21,406 nucleotides of DNA from an uncultured Eubacteriales bacterium (GTDB taxonomy: Bacteria; Bacillota; Clostridia; HGM11514): the NCBI GenBank assembly GCA_902492655.1, contig CABUMF010000034.1:1-21406 (forward strand), read 5' to 3'. The position numbers and the translations under genes are program-made. The notes under the pieces were generated by a model, which was not told the origin of the DNA, did not search any database, and saw only the letters and a list, made by a program, of their open reading frames with translations. Positions 10,201-16,111 of the stretch are shown here, one piece after another (positions within the stretch are counted from its first letter, which is position 1; the number at the start of each line of letters is the position of its first letter).

Positions 10201-10312
10201 GATAATATACATCCTTATGCAGTGACGGAATGACAGTTGCTCTTGCCCGCAAGCATCCATCCTGCAAAAAAGCCGGATTGTTTATTTTTTCATTATACAT
10301 TGTAAGATCCAA
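7259..10312 (-). CDS. Beta-galactosidase, glycoside hydrolase family 2 (LacZ-like)
   Basis: The protein has 1017 residues, close to the 1023 of E. coli LacZ, and the full LacZ order: sugar-binding jelly roll (to ~220), Ig-like domains, TIM barrel (~310-590), a further Ig-like domain and a C-terminal beta-sandwich with WYGRGPEENY. The acid/base is Glu432 in SIGNEHGR; the nucleophile is Glu495 in LLEYGHAMGN. RHEHDP (324-329) and MDEGDIETHG (378-387) are also typical. GGYVWEYKNHG replaces the usual WDW-type segment after the nucleophile. It has no signal peptide, so it should act in the cytoplasm on imported beta-galactosides. The start is taken as TTG at 10312 because GAGAGGG (10326-10320) lies 7 nt upstream; the ATG at 10300 would be 19 nt from it. 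It is divergent from an AraC regulator, the probable activator. Confidence 0.95.
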   Translation of the reverse strand: MDLTMYNEKINNPAFLQDGCLRARATVIPSLHKDVYYRNKEKSELICVLNGDFKFLYKDEDCVDDFFLPCLNDDDWDVIDVPSMWQYRGYSKPTYPNVVYPIPFNPPFVSCKNPVGYYRKKFNLKKTERTILYFGGVDNAFFVYLNGEYIGFSKGSRLPAEFDISDKAVDGENLLCVKVFTYSDATYLENQDMLLANGIFRDVMIFNLSENYIFDYYIRTEQNKILIDVTLDGEGLKDCTVKAEADGQVAEKLAEKHLSFAFEINNAKKWNAEEPFLYNAYLTLLKDGKPLEIHSKKIGFTEKRTEGNKLLVNDTPVTIKGICRHEHDPKNGRAITVELIENELKTLKEHNFNAIRCAHYPNNPAFYEIASELGFYVMDEGDIETHGCEAVGDQGYISKQREWLRAYLNRTERITERDKNETCIIIRSIGNEHGRGENIEECVHYIKNKLGNIPVYNTMDNSKNPEICDFRSNGYFTLESLMSYPAQGKPVILLEYGHAMGNSPGLMEDTWDYVYRNRHIIGGYVWEYKNHGFYCCDAEGNAFYQYGGDFGDYNHWSNFTMDGYCLSDGTPKPSLRDCKNVLSPCYITYESNKIKIMNTNDFRSLDYVYLKWEICEDYMILKSGEMQLPAIEPYSEQELPIDTHISEKTYGAKYYVNLRFYDDNGYEIAYKQVFIGENEKKAYLPKKPCTKIIPEGENLTLDGGEFKIKFQKGLISYYECKGKILLNAPMKLNFYRAPIDNDGVVGLATRWIDKWNSVFLKHFDFFAQSVKAEEEVNCIKISVKGKALPVARFAGFNIQLIYRIYEGGFVLVEYKGEPFGCLPEALPRIGVCFEMDESYNDVKWYGRGPEENYSDRKSHCNFGLYKLPVSDMNFMYDIPQECGTRTETFFAALSGENKAFTIIGADKFDFSCHDFSMEDLEKARHRNELKKSKHKYLYIDYKMRGLGSHSCGPNPEECYELRPHSFRFVFGICPDEAEALTLSRTEFCTKTEKLSETYKFDIKKEVKSVIECNINKD

Positions 10313-10319
10313 AAAAACA

Positions 10320-10326
10320 CCCTCTC
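10320..10326 (-). promoter_or_regulatory. Ribosome binding site that fixes a TTG start for the beta-galactosidase
   Basis: On the minus strand GAGAGGG precedes TTG (10312-10310) with a 7-nt T-rich spacer. The first ATG, four codons later, is too far away. Confidence 0.7.
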
Positions 10327-10353
10327 AGTCAAATAATGTGATATATTAATTTT

Positions 10354-10419
10354 AGCATAAAAAAATAATTTTACTATTGCAAAACGGTACTATTATATGG
10401 TAAAATAATACTATCTGCA
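10354..10419. promoter_or_regulatory. Divergent promoter region with shared -35 and TACTAT repeats
   Basis: The palindromic hexamer TTGCAA (10377-10382) can be the -35 for both directions. On the minus strand it pairs with TATGCT (10359-10354, 17-bp spacer) for the beta-galactosidase. On the plus strand it pairs with TAAAAT (10401-10406, 18-bp spacer) for the AraC gene. Three imperfect copies of TACTAT(T/C) start at 10372, 10388 and 10409, the last two 21 bp apart (two helical turns), as expected for AraC-type sites. A CTGCGG/CCGCAG hairpin (10428-10445) lies in the AraC leader. Operator function is inferred. Confidence 0.5.
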
Positions 10420-10491
10420 TGTAATATCTGCGGTGCTGTCCGCAGTAAATTCTGCGTATTATTTTTATATCTTGAAAACGAGGCAAACATT

Positions 10492-10812
10492 ATGAACAGT
10501 TTATCAATTATTCGTATTATGTATGAAGCTTGCGCCGGTGATAAAGAAAAAACAGATATAATAATGCCACATACAGCATTGCATTACATTATTTCGGGAT
10601 ACGGATATTTTAATGATGTAAAGCTTGGTCCGGGCAAGTTTTTCTGCGCTCTTAAAGGTACAAAGGTATGTTATTTTCCATGCCCGGAGGAGCCTTGGAC
10701 ATATATTTATATTGATATATACAGCGAAAATAATATTATTGATTCCGCACTTAAATGGGGGCTTAGCATAAGCGCACCCTTCGGGGAGTTTGATTTTACG
10801 GAGGAACTTTAA
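10492..10812 (+). CDS. AraC-family regulator, N-terminal cupin part (frame-split gene, part 1)
   Basis: These 106 residues form a typical AraC sugar-sensing cupin. HTALHYIISGYGYF is followed by LGPGKFFCALKG and a PEEPWTYIYI strand, as in many family members. Translation stops at TAA (10810-10812), just where the linker to the DNA-binding domain would begin. Moving forward one base at CTT-TAA continues without loss into the frame that encodes the linker and helix-turn-helix (10811-11275), giving a normal 260-residue regulator. GAGG about 10 nt before the ATG supports the start. It is divergent from the beta-galactosidase, its likely target. The cause may be programmed recoding, a recent mutation or a sequence error in TTTAAAAAAA. 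Confidence 0.8.
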   Translation: MNSLSIIRIMYEACAGDKEKTDIIMPHTALHYIISGYGYFNDVKLGPGKFFCALKGTKVCYFPCPEEPWTYIYIDIYSENNIIDSALKWGLSISAPFGEFDFTEEL

Positions 10813-11275
10813 AAAAATATACGGATTCTATTATGAATACAGCAAAAAGTATATATGCAATAATGAATTTATTCAATCAATAGCAAAAATGATACTGTCC
10901 TTGCACAAACCTTCAGTACAAAAAAACAGCTCTTTAGCACTTAGGCATGTTAATGAAATAAAAGAATACTTAGATTTTAATTTTTACAAAAAAATCAGTA
11001 TTGAGGATATTTCAAAGGAGTTTTTCCTTTCCCGTCAGTACATTCGCAATATTTTTGTCAAATATATGGAAGTATCTCCAAAGCAGTATCTTAAAAGAAT
11101 TCGAATGGAAAAAGCCGCAGACCTGCTTGCCAATACTCAGCACAGCATTGCCATTGTTTCCTGTTCGGTCGGATATGATGATCAGCTTGCATTTTCAAAA
11201 ATGTTTAAGTCTTATCACGGACTGTCTCCAATACAATACCGGAATTTAATGAACAAATATATGTCTAAAAAATGA
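10790..11275 (+). CDS. AraC-family regulator, linker and DNA-binding part (frame-split gene, part 2)
   Basis: This frame encodes the linker (YGFYYEYSKKYIC...) and the complete double helix-turn-helix. The first helix-turn-helix is around ISIEDISKEFFLSRQYIRNIF; the second ends in VGYDDQLAFSKMFKSYHGLSPIQY, the AraC/XylS signature. The formal TTG start at 10790 overlaps part 1 and has no properly spaced ribosome binding site, so independent translation is doubtful. The coherent protein runs from 10811. Bases 10821-10969 are duplicated at 6918-7066. All expected helix-turn-helix positions are intact, which argues against long-standing decay. Confidence 0.78.
   Translation: MILRRNFKKIYGFYYEYSKKYICNNEFIQSIAKMILSLHKPSVQKNSSLALRHVNEIKEYLDFNFYKKISIEDISKEFFLSRQYIRNIFVKYMEVSPKQYLKRIRMEKAADLLANTQHSIAIVSCSVGYDDQLAFSKMFKSYHGLSPIQYRNLMNKYMSKK
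10800..10812 (+). other. Candidate +1 frameshift site, prfB-like
   Basis: GGAGG (10800-10804) lies two bases before CTT (10807-10809), which is followed directly by TAA (10810-10812) and an A-run. The known bacterial prfB site has a Shine-Dalgarno-like element three bases before CTT-TGA. Slippage from CTT to TTT would continue with AAA AAA ATA in the second frame. A chance indel remains possible. Confidence 0.4.
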
Positions 11276-11322
11276 ACCCTATAGGATGATGCAGCCTCAT
11301 GTTGAAAATGTTTCTATTTGTA

Positions 11323-11351
11323 TTGATTTTACTGCTGTGATATGATATAAT
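11323..11351 (+). promoter_or_regulatory. Sigma-A-type promoter of the LytTR-PAS gene
   Basis: TTGATT (11323-11328) and TATAAT (11346-11351) have a 17-bp spacer, with transcription expected from about 11358. This gives the gene its own short leader of about 38 nt. Confidence 0.75.
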
Positions 11352-11395
11352 ACACTAATGAACAGATCCGAAAAAGGGCAAGCGAGGTATCACAT

Positions 11396-12196
11396 ATGCT
11401 GAAAGGAAGACACATAACAATTATTTCAAACAACAAGAAGGTCGTGCTTAATGTCAGCTCAATTCTATATGTGCTTATGATGCGAAATATTGCCGATATA
11501 CATGTTTCAGGAGGCACCGTATATAAAACGAGGATGACATTCAGAGAAATTGAAGAAATGCTCGGAGACGGTTTTATAAAAATACATCGCGGTGGTATTG
11601 TGTCAGCAATGGCAATACATGATATTACAGACCGAATTAACCTCAGCAACGGCGAGTCATTGATATACACTCTGCGAAAGAAAAATCAAATTATCGAGGA
11701 GCTTCAAGCTAAGCAAAAGCTTATTATAGGTAGCTTCAACCATGTTGGGACGCCCGTAACCGATGATGAATACCGCAGTTATTACAGCAGCTTTGAAAAT
11801 CTGCCCTTTGCATTTACGGATATTGAAATGATATTCAATGAGAAAAGGCAAGCTGTTGACTGGATATTCAGATATGGAAATCCGGCTCTTGCAAAGCTCG
11901 AAAAAATGCCGCTGGAGCGGCTTATAGGAAGCTCGTTCGGCAGTCTGTTTTCCAACATGGATTCCAAGTGGCTGCGCAGCTACGAGCGCGCAACCCTTTA
12001 CGGTGAAACGCTTGAAATCATAGACTACAGCCCTGAAATTGATACATATTTGAAAGTAATATGCTTTCCTACATTCAAAGGTCACTGCGGGTGCATACTG
12101 TTCAATATCTCGGATATAAAATTCACCAAAAACAGCAATGACGCCGAAAAGGCATTGATGTTATATTTCGGAAAGTTACCGGATAAGAACGGCTGA
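11396..12196 (+). CDS. LytTR DNA-binding protein with C-terminal PAS-like domain
   Basis: This protein has 266 residues. Residues 1-~100 match the LytTR DNA-binding domain, with LNVSSILYV, a strand-rich core, and FIKIHRGGIVSAMAI (the usual RIHRS/F-N-x segment). Residues ~128-245 look like a PAS sensor: NLPFAFTDIEMIFNE, then FRYGNPALAKLEKMPLERLIGSSF and a closing FNISDI strand. The order is reversed relative to most LytTR regulators, which carry the sensor or receiver at the N-terminus, and there is no phosphoacceptor receiver domain. It is probably a one-component regulator; ligand and targets are unknown. GAGG with 8-nt spacing precedes the ATG. A bidirectional terminator follows at 12300-12338. 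Confidence 0.8.
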   Translation: MLKGRHITIISNNKKVVLNVSSILYVLMMRNIADIHVSGGTVYKTRMTFREIEEMLGDGFIKIHRGGIVSAMAIHDITDRINLSNGESLIYTLRKKNQIIEELQAKQKLIIGSFNHVGTPVTDDEYRSYYSSFENLPFAFTDIEMIFNEKRQAVDWIFRYGNPALAKLEKMPLERLIGSSFGSLFSNMDSKWLRSYERATLYGETLEIIDYSPEIDTYLKVICFPTFKGHCGCILFNISDIKFTKNSNDAEKALMLYFGKLPDKNG

Positions 12197-12299
12197 GTTT
12201 TATATCTTTGCGGGGCAGATAAACGGTGAAATGCTCAGGGAATGTGCCACAGCCTGCAAAAATCGGAATAAAAGAGATATTCGGTTTATAATTTCATAG

Positions 12300-12338
12300 A
12301 AAAAACGATGATAATACATAATACTATCATCGTTTTTT
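12300..12338. terminator. Bidirectional terminator between convergent genes
   Basis: A 14-bp perfect stem, AAAAAACGATGATA (12300-12313) with TATCATCGTTTTTT (12325-12338), has an 11-nt loop. It has A-runs on one side and T-runs on the other, so it works on both strands. It serves the LytTR-PAS gene and the oppositely oriented QueD-like gene. Confidence 0.88.
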
Positions 12339-12371
12339 GTATTAATCTATGTAACAATACATATTTCAAAA

Positions 12372-12938
12372 TCAGTCTTTTTTATAACCGCATTTCGGGC
12401 ATACGCCGTTTTCGTTAAGAGCAATGCCGCACCAAGGACAGCGATCTTTGCTCAAAGTGGGCTCAAACTCCTCGGAAGCTGCGTTTACACCGCTTGTAAA
12501 GGTCAGCTTCACTATATTAAGCTTATCCTTGAGTAAGTCGTAAACAATCTTGATCATACCTTCAACGGTCATTGTTTCCTTTGTGACTACCAAGCGACAT
12601 TCGGGATACGCCGTTGCCAAATCTGTTTTGAATGCAGGACCCTTCATAACATTACTCGGTGCGCCGTTTTTAATTCCCTGTTTTTCATAGACATCAAGAA
12701 TAGCAGGCAGCAGGGGATCATCTTCACGCAGAACCAGTGCGTGATCAAAATTCTTAAGAACCGACCAAGCGGTCTTTTGAATTTCATTACACGGAAAAAC
12801 CATATTAACTCCTTCGTTAACGGAATCCTCAACCTCTATTGTGAGAACTCCCGTATGTCCGTGCAGATACTGTGCTTCTCCTTTGAATCCGTAGAAACGA
12901 TGGGCATACTGTAAATCCAATTTTGCAATACTTCTCAT
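12372..12938 (-). CDS. 6-pyruvoyltetrahydropterin synthase/QueD-family protein with C-terminal zinc ribbon
   Basis: This 188-residue protein has the fold signature of 6-carboxytetrahydropterin synthase. The zinc histidines are His13 (AHR) and His26/His28 (LHGH), with FDHALVL at 64-70 and Glu126 in MTVEGM. The family's catalytic cysteine, four residues before the first His of HGH, is Ala22 here, with Glu21 beside it. The usual queuosine chemistry is therefore uncertain; a Glu-using variant as in PTPS-III proteins is conceivable. It is longer than QueD (~120-140 residues) and ends in a CxxC...CxxC zinc ribbon (Cys167, 170, 180, 183). No queC, queE or queF lies nearby. A strong AAAGGAG precedes the ATG, and it lies 90 bp downstream of the perR-type gene. 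Confidence 0.8.
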   Translation of the reverse strand: MRSIAKLDLQYAHRFYGFKGEAQYLHGHTGVLTIEVEDSVNEGVNMVFPCNEIQKTAWSVLKNFDHALVLREDDPLLPAILDVYEKQGIKNGAPSNVMKGPAFKTDLATAYPECRLVVTKETMTVEGMIKIVYDLLKDKLNIVKLTFTSGVNAASEEFEPTLSKDRCPWCGIALNENGVCPKCGYKKD

Positions 12939-13028
12939 AATTTTTTCTCCTTTACATTATATATTTACGGGTTTTTGCGCCCGTATGCGTACCTTTTTAA
13001 TACTCCCCGAATCAGCCGTGCTTAACGC

Positions 13029-13406
13029 TTATTTTATGCCGGTACCGTGCTTTTTTCTGCAATCGGGGCATAAATAGAATACCTTCAAATCGTAGGACAA
13101 AAATTCACTGCCGAACTGCTTTTTTAAGCTTTCCGTCAAATCGTTAAAGTTAATGTCGGTGAGTTTTCCGCAACTCTGACACACAATGTGATCGTGCTTT
13201 ATGATTTTGTCATAACGGTCAGGCATTCCCTCAAACGAGATTTTGTTGATAAGCCTGTCCCTGTACAGCTTATTCAAATTGTTGTAAACCGTTGCCAAAA
13301 CCACACCGGGAAAGTCGGCTTTCAATAATTTGTAGATTTGCTCAACGGTCATATGTGATGATGAATTATTTATTATTTCATATATTCTTTTTTCGTATTT
13401 AGTCAT
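13029..13406 (-). CDS. perR: PerR-type Fur-family peroxide/metal-responsive repressor
   Basis: The protein is 125 residues with a winged-helix segment (VVLATVYNNLNKL) and two CxxC pairs for structural zinc (Cys76/79 and Cys113/116). Aligned with Bacillus subtilis PerR, all five regulatory metal ligands are present: His18, Asp66, His71, His73 and Asp84 (PerR H37, D85, H91, H93, D104). The aspartates point to PerR rather than Fur or Zur. It is unusually short: the first helix of the family (~19 residues) is missing, and an in-frame TGA two codons before the ATG rules out an upstream start. AGGA is 8 nt from the ATG. A consensus promoter with a Per box at the transcription start indicates autorepression that is lifted by peroxide. 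Confidence 0.88.
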   Translation of the reverse strand: MTKYEKRIYEIINNSSSHMTVEQIYKLLKADFPGVVLATVYNNLNKLYRDRLINKISFEGMPDRYDKIIKHDHIVCQSCGKLTDINFNDLTESLKKQFGSEFLSYDLKVFYLCPDCRKKHGTGIK

Positions 13407-13425
13407 AGCTCAAATCCTAATAGAA

Positions 13426-13440
13426 TTAGAATTATTATAA
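13426..13440 (-). promoter_or_regulatory. Per box operator
   Basis: The 15 bases TTAGAATTATTATAA match the B. subtilis Per box TTATAATNATTATAA with a single mismatch. The site lies between the -10 and the perR start, overlapping the expected transcription start, where bound repressor would block its own promoter. Confidence 0.8.
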
Positions 13441-13444
13441 AAAA

Positions 13445-13473
13445 ATTATAACACTTCTAATTTTGAATGTCAA
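13445..13473 (-). promoter_or_regulatory. Perfect consensus promoter of perR
   Basis: On the minus strand TTGACA (13473-13468) and TATAAT (13450-13445) are separated by 17 bp, matching the sigma-A consensus exactly. Such a strong promoter needs a repressor, consistent with the adjacent Per box. Confidence 0.88.
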
Positions 13474-13549
13474 GTATTTTTTTAAATTTTTTTCTGAAAT
13501 TCATAAATGTCAGGGGAGAAAGGTGCAACGGAGTAATATGAGTGCGCAT

Positions 13550-13996
13550 TTAATAAGTACTCAAATTATTAAAAAAATCTACAGCGCCTTTTGTTTCTTC
13601 CGGGTTAGGGTGTCCCTTTGAAATTCCGCCTACAAGCTTGAACGGGCCGAATGTATCAAAACCCTTGCAAAAGTATGTTCCCAGACATTCGCACTGCTTC
13701 TTTTCCGCAACAGCCATCGCCGCGCTGTTTTGATTTTCACGGGGAGAGCCTGCGGTGTGTATGAAGAATATCTTTTTTTCGTTTGGCAGATTATCCTCCA
13801 TAAACTGTAGTATCTGCGGATAGTATTTGCCGAAGGCAACACCCGATGCAAAGCCTATCAAATCGTAGTTTTGCAAGTCATATTCCTTAATATCGACAGA
13901 ATTCACAATATCAATATTTTCGTTCTCTGCAATGGCATCAACAAGCTTTTTGGTATTTCCGTGGTGCGTTGAAGCGTAAACTACAGCAGTTTTCAT
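13550..13996 (-). CDS. Flavodoxin
   Basis: A 148-residue single-domain flavodoxin, normal for short-chain members. The FMN phosphate loop is ASTHHGNTKK (residues 8-17). IGFASGVAFGKYY (47-59) forms the second FMN-contacting loop, and IHTAGSPREN (79-88) the third. It is a soluble one-electron carrier that could take electrons from the pyruvate:ferredoxin oxidoreductase farther along. AGGAG 7 nt before the ATG supports the start. It lies upstream of perR on the same strand, but each gene has its own promoter, with 143 bp between them. A dyad adjoining its -10 suggests separate regulation. Confidence 0.88.
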   Translation of the reverse strand: MKTAVVYASTHHGNTKKLVDAIAENENIDIVNSVDIKEYDLQNYDLIGFASGVAFGKYYPQILQFMEDNLPNEKKIFFIHTAGSPRENQNSAAMAVAEKKQCECLGTYFCKGFDTFGPFKLVGGISKGHPNPEETKGAVDFFNNLSTY

Positions 13997-14027
13997 GATT
14001 AGTCTCCTTTTTCAGATTTATTTTATC

Positions 14028-14083
14028 GGAAATTGACAGTGTGTTACAATTTCCATTTTAATATACAAACATAGATTTGTCAA
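14028..14083 (-). promoter_or_regulatory. Flavodoxin promoter with adjoining palindromic operator
   Basis: On the minus strand TTGACA (14083-14078) and TAAAAT (14060-14055) are 17 bp apart. Directly after the -10 lies GGAAATTG-N11-CAATTTCC, a perfect 8-bp inverted repeat (14054-14047 with 14035-14028). Its place across the transcription start is typical of a repressor site. It does not match the Per box. Confidence 0.65.
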
Positions 14084-14129
14084 TAAGCCTGCCTTTTTCA
14101 AAAAACAATTCAGACAGCCCGTAAGACAA

Positions 14130-15974
14130 TTATTTTCTGTAAATCTTAAAGCAAACATCAAGGTTATCCGTCTTATACGGTGCTGAAAAAGACAGCCTGT
14201 ATATTTTGTCGGTTTTCCAGTCCTGTATAAATGATGTGTCACTAAAAGCTATTTCCTCAATCTTAGTATCAAGCTTCAAATTACACTCGATAACCGAGTT
14301 CATACCTACATCTGTAATGCTGTCGCTGATTTTTTCAGGCTTATTGAAAAGATAAAAGTTAAACAAAATATCTTCATTTTGAAAAAGGCTTATCCTGTCA
14401 TTTAAGGTTATAATACCGTTATTGAGAGATGCGGTTCTTACATAGTCCCTGATGATTTCCCTGTTTTCATAAGCACTCTTAATTCCTACGCTTACAGTGT
14501 TATTTTCGGCATCAATATTGTAAAAGTCCGATTTATATTCCTTGCCTTCGTGCTGACCCTTTCCTCCGATAACCGCTAGGGTGTGATCGTAGCTTCGGAT
14601 AGGGAACAGGGTATATCTTTCATCGCTGAAAGTAAATCTGGTATATGTACCTATTCCTATATCTATAAATAGGGGCTTACCGTCAAGATAAATCCCTATA
14701 CTGCCCACATCGTTATGATTGTGACTTTCTCCGTTATGACCGCCTTTAACCCAAAGATAAAATCCTTTATCAGAAAAATCGGTTTCTCGCATTGCACAAA
14801 GCTGCATATCGGGAAGTGCATTGAATTTTGAGGGTTTATACTCAAGGGTGCACTCATTATGATCCAGCAAATCCTTAAAAGTTCTGAACGGATTAAAAAT
14901 TTTCTTTTTTATTGGCTCCGATTTATCCGAAAGATTCTGTCCCAGTGCTTCGAGCTTCGGATTTTCCAACCTTCTTCCGGCGCGCCTAATCATTTTTTTA
15001 TGCATAAACTTACCTGCATTTGCGTGCGCATCGCCGAATGTTATAAATTCATCATCATTTATGTGAGTTTTAACGATAAAATCCAACATTTTTTTGATGA
15101 AATCATTGCTGAACAAACCTGACCTTCCGCCCGTCATGTCGTCCAATATCTCCATTGCGTCGAAAACCGTTCCGCCTGCCTCGTTCCAATATCCGGGTCC
15201 TTCGTTGCAGCCTCCGTCATCAGGATACGACGAAATAAACCAATCAAGGCATACCGCCGATTTTTTCACAACGGCTTTTCTTGTGTCCGAATCATTTACA
15301 AACACCGCAGTCGCCGTCAGAATGTTCGATATAATCCAAGGATTCCAGTTGTTAACGAATGTGCCGCCGTAGCCCATCCACGGCATCGGATCTTTGGCAA
15401 GAAACGGCTTTAGAATTCGATTTTCAAATTCGTACATAAGGCGGTCACGAAAAACGGGACCCGCCATGGCGTTGAGCTTATTCCCCAAAAAATAGTAAGC
15501 AACAGCAAGTAATGCCGCAGTTTCTGCAGAAAACAGGTCAATATACCATGTGGGCTTTTTGTGGCAGTCGGGAAGATTTGAGTTTGACACTTTATCATGC
15601 GACAGATTATGAGCCGGTATAACCCAAGTTGATTCTTCGAGAATTGCCCAAATAAGGTCAAAAATCTTTACTGAAAATCTGCCTTTGTTTTCGATGCATT
15701 CCGCCATTGTTAGTATATTCAGTGCTGTTCTGCGGTCAAAATACAGATTTTCATATTCGCTTCTGTTTCCGTCGCTTAAAAATCTCATATATAAGGATGC
15801 ATTTAAAATAGGAAATTCCTTGCCGAGCAATTCTTCTGCGCCAGCTATTTTGCTTTTTCCTTCTTTGCTTTCCGGCGAAGGAAATTTCAACTCCTTCAAA
15901 TCTCCGAACATGACATATTCTTCCGAAGGTATAAGCTTTTCGTCCAGATTTGCATTTTCAAATATTTTTCTCAT
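14130..15974 (-). CDS. Heparinase II/III-like polysaccharide lyase family protein
   Basis: This 614-residue protein has an N-terminal alpha-helical barrel (~80-370) and a C-terminal beta-sheet domain. Family features are HNLSHDKVSNSN (122-133), CNEGPGYW (256-263) and GGHNGESHNHND (411-422), the last being the heparinase II/III histidine cluster. Relatives cleave uronic-acid polysaccharides by beta-elimination; the actual substrate cannot be read from sequence. There is no signal peptide, so it probably acts on imported oligosaccharides. The start at 15974 is chosen because AGGGAGAG lies 5 nt upstream; the longer open frame to 16100 would run through the promoter and into immA. No transporter or sulfatase lies next to it. 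Confidence 0.85.
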   Translation of the reverse strand: MRKIFENANLDEKLIPSEEYVMFGDLKELKFPSPESKEGKSKIAGAEELLGKEFPILNASLYMRFLSDGNRSEYENLYFDRRTALNILTMAECIENKGRFSVKIFDLIWAILEESTWVIPAHNLSHDKVSNSNLPDCHKKPTWYIDLFSAETAALLAVAYYFLGNKLNAMAGPVFRDRLMYEFENRILKPFLAKDPMPWMGYGGTFVNNWNPWIISNILTATAVFVNDSDTRKAVVKKSAVCLDWFISSYPDDGGCNEGPGYWNEAGGTVFDAMEILDDMTGGRSGLFSNDFIKKMLDFIVKTHINDDEFITFGDAHANAGKFMHKKMIRRAGRRLENPKLEALGQNLSDKSEPIKKKIFNPFRTFKDLLDHNECTLEYKPSKFNALPDMQLCAMRETDFSDKGFYLWVKGGHNGESHNHNDVGSIGIYLDGKPLFIDIGIGTYTRFTFSDERYTLFPIRSYDHTLAVIGGKGQHEGKEYKSDFYNIDAENNTVSVGIKSAYENREIIRDYVRTASLNNGIITLNDRISLFQNEDILFNFYLFNKPEKISDSITDVGMNSVIECNLKLDTKIEEIAFSDTSFIQDWKTDKIYRLSFSAPYKTDNLDVCFKIYRK

Positions 15975-16021
15975 TTTTCTCTCCCTTTTTTCTATGTAAT
16001 ATAAAATTATTATATACACTG

Positions 16022-16050
16022 ATTGTACCATACCGATTAACAAAATGCAA
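16022..16050 (-). promoter_or_regulatory. Promoter of the heparinase-like gene
   Basis: On the minus strand TTGCAT (16050-16045) and TACAAT (16027-16022) have a 17-bp spacer. The leader to the ATG at 15974 is about 40 nt. Confidence 0.6.
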
Positions 16051-16076
16051 TATTTTTTGGTTATAAACAAACAAAA

Positions 16077-16111
16077 AAGGGAATGGATTTTAATTAACAT
16101 CCGATTCCCTT
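16077..16111 (-). terminator. Terminator overlapping the immA stop codon
   Basis: On the minus strand AAGGGAAT-C-GGAT pairs with ATCC-ATTCCCTT with one bulged C, followed by TTTTTTG. The immA stop codon (16092-16090) lies in the loop, so the last immA codons form part of the stem. Confidence 0.75.

Noticed and set aside
10790..10792. TTG start for the second AraC frame as an independent protein
   Set aside because: The GGGGAG before it is only one base away, too close to serve as a ribosome binding site. The resulting N-terminus has no family match before residue 8.
12939..13028. Possible riboswitch or attenuator before the QueD-like gene
   Set aside because: Only a 5-bp ACGGG/CCCGT hairpin is visible. 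The preQ1 consensus motifs were looked for and not seen.
15975..16100. 42-residue N-terminal extension of the heparinase-like frame
   Set aside because: It runs through a good promoter and the immA terminator. The ATG at 15974 has a well-placed AGGGAGAG site and begins the sequence that fits the family.
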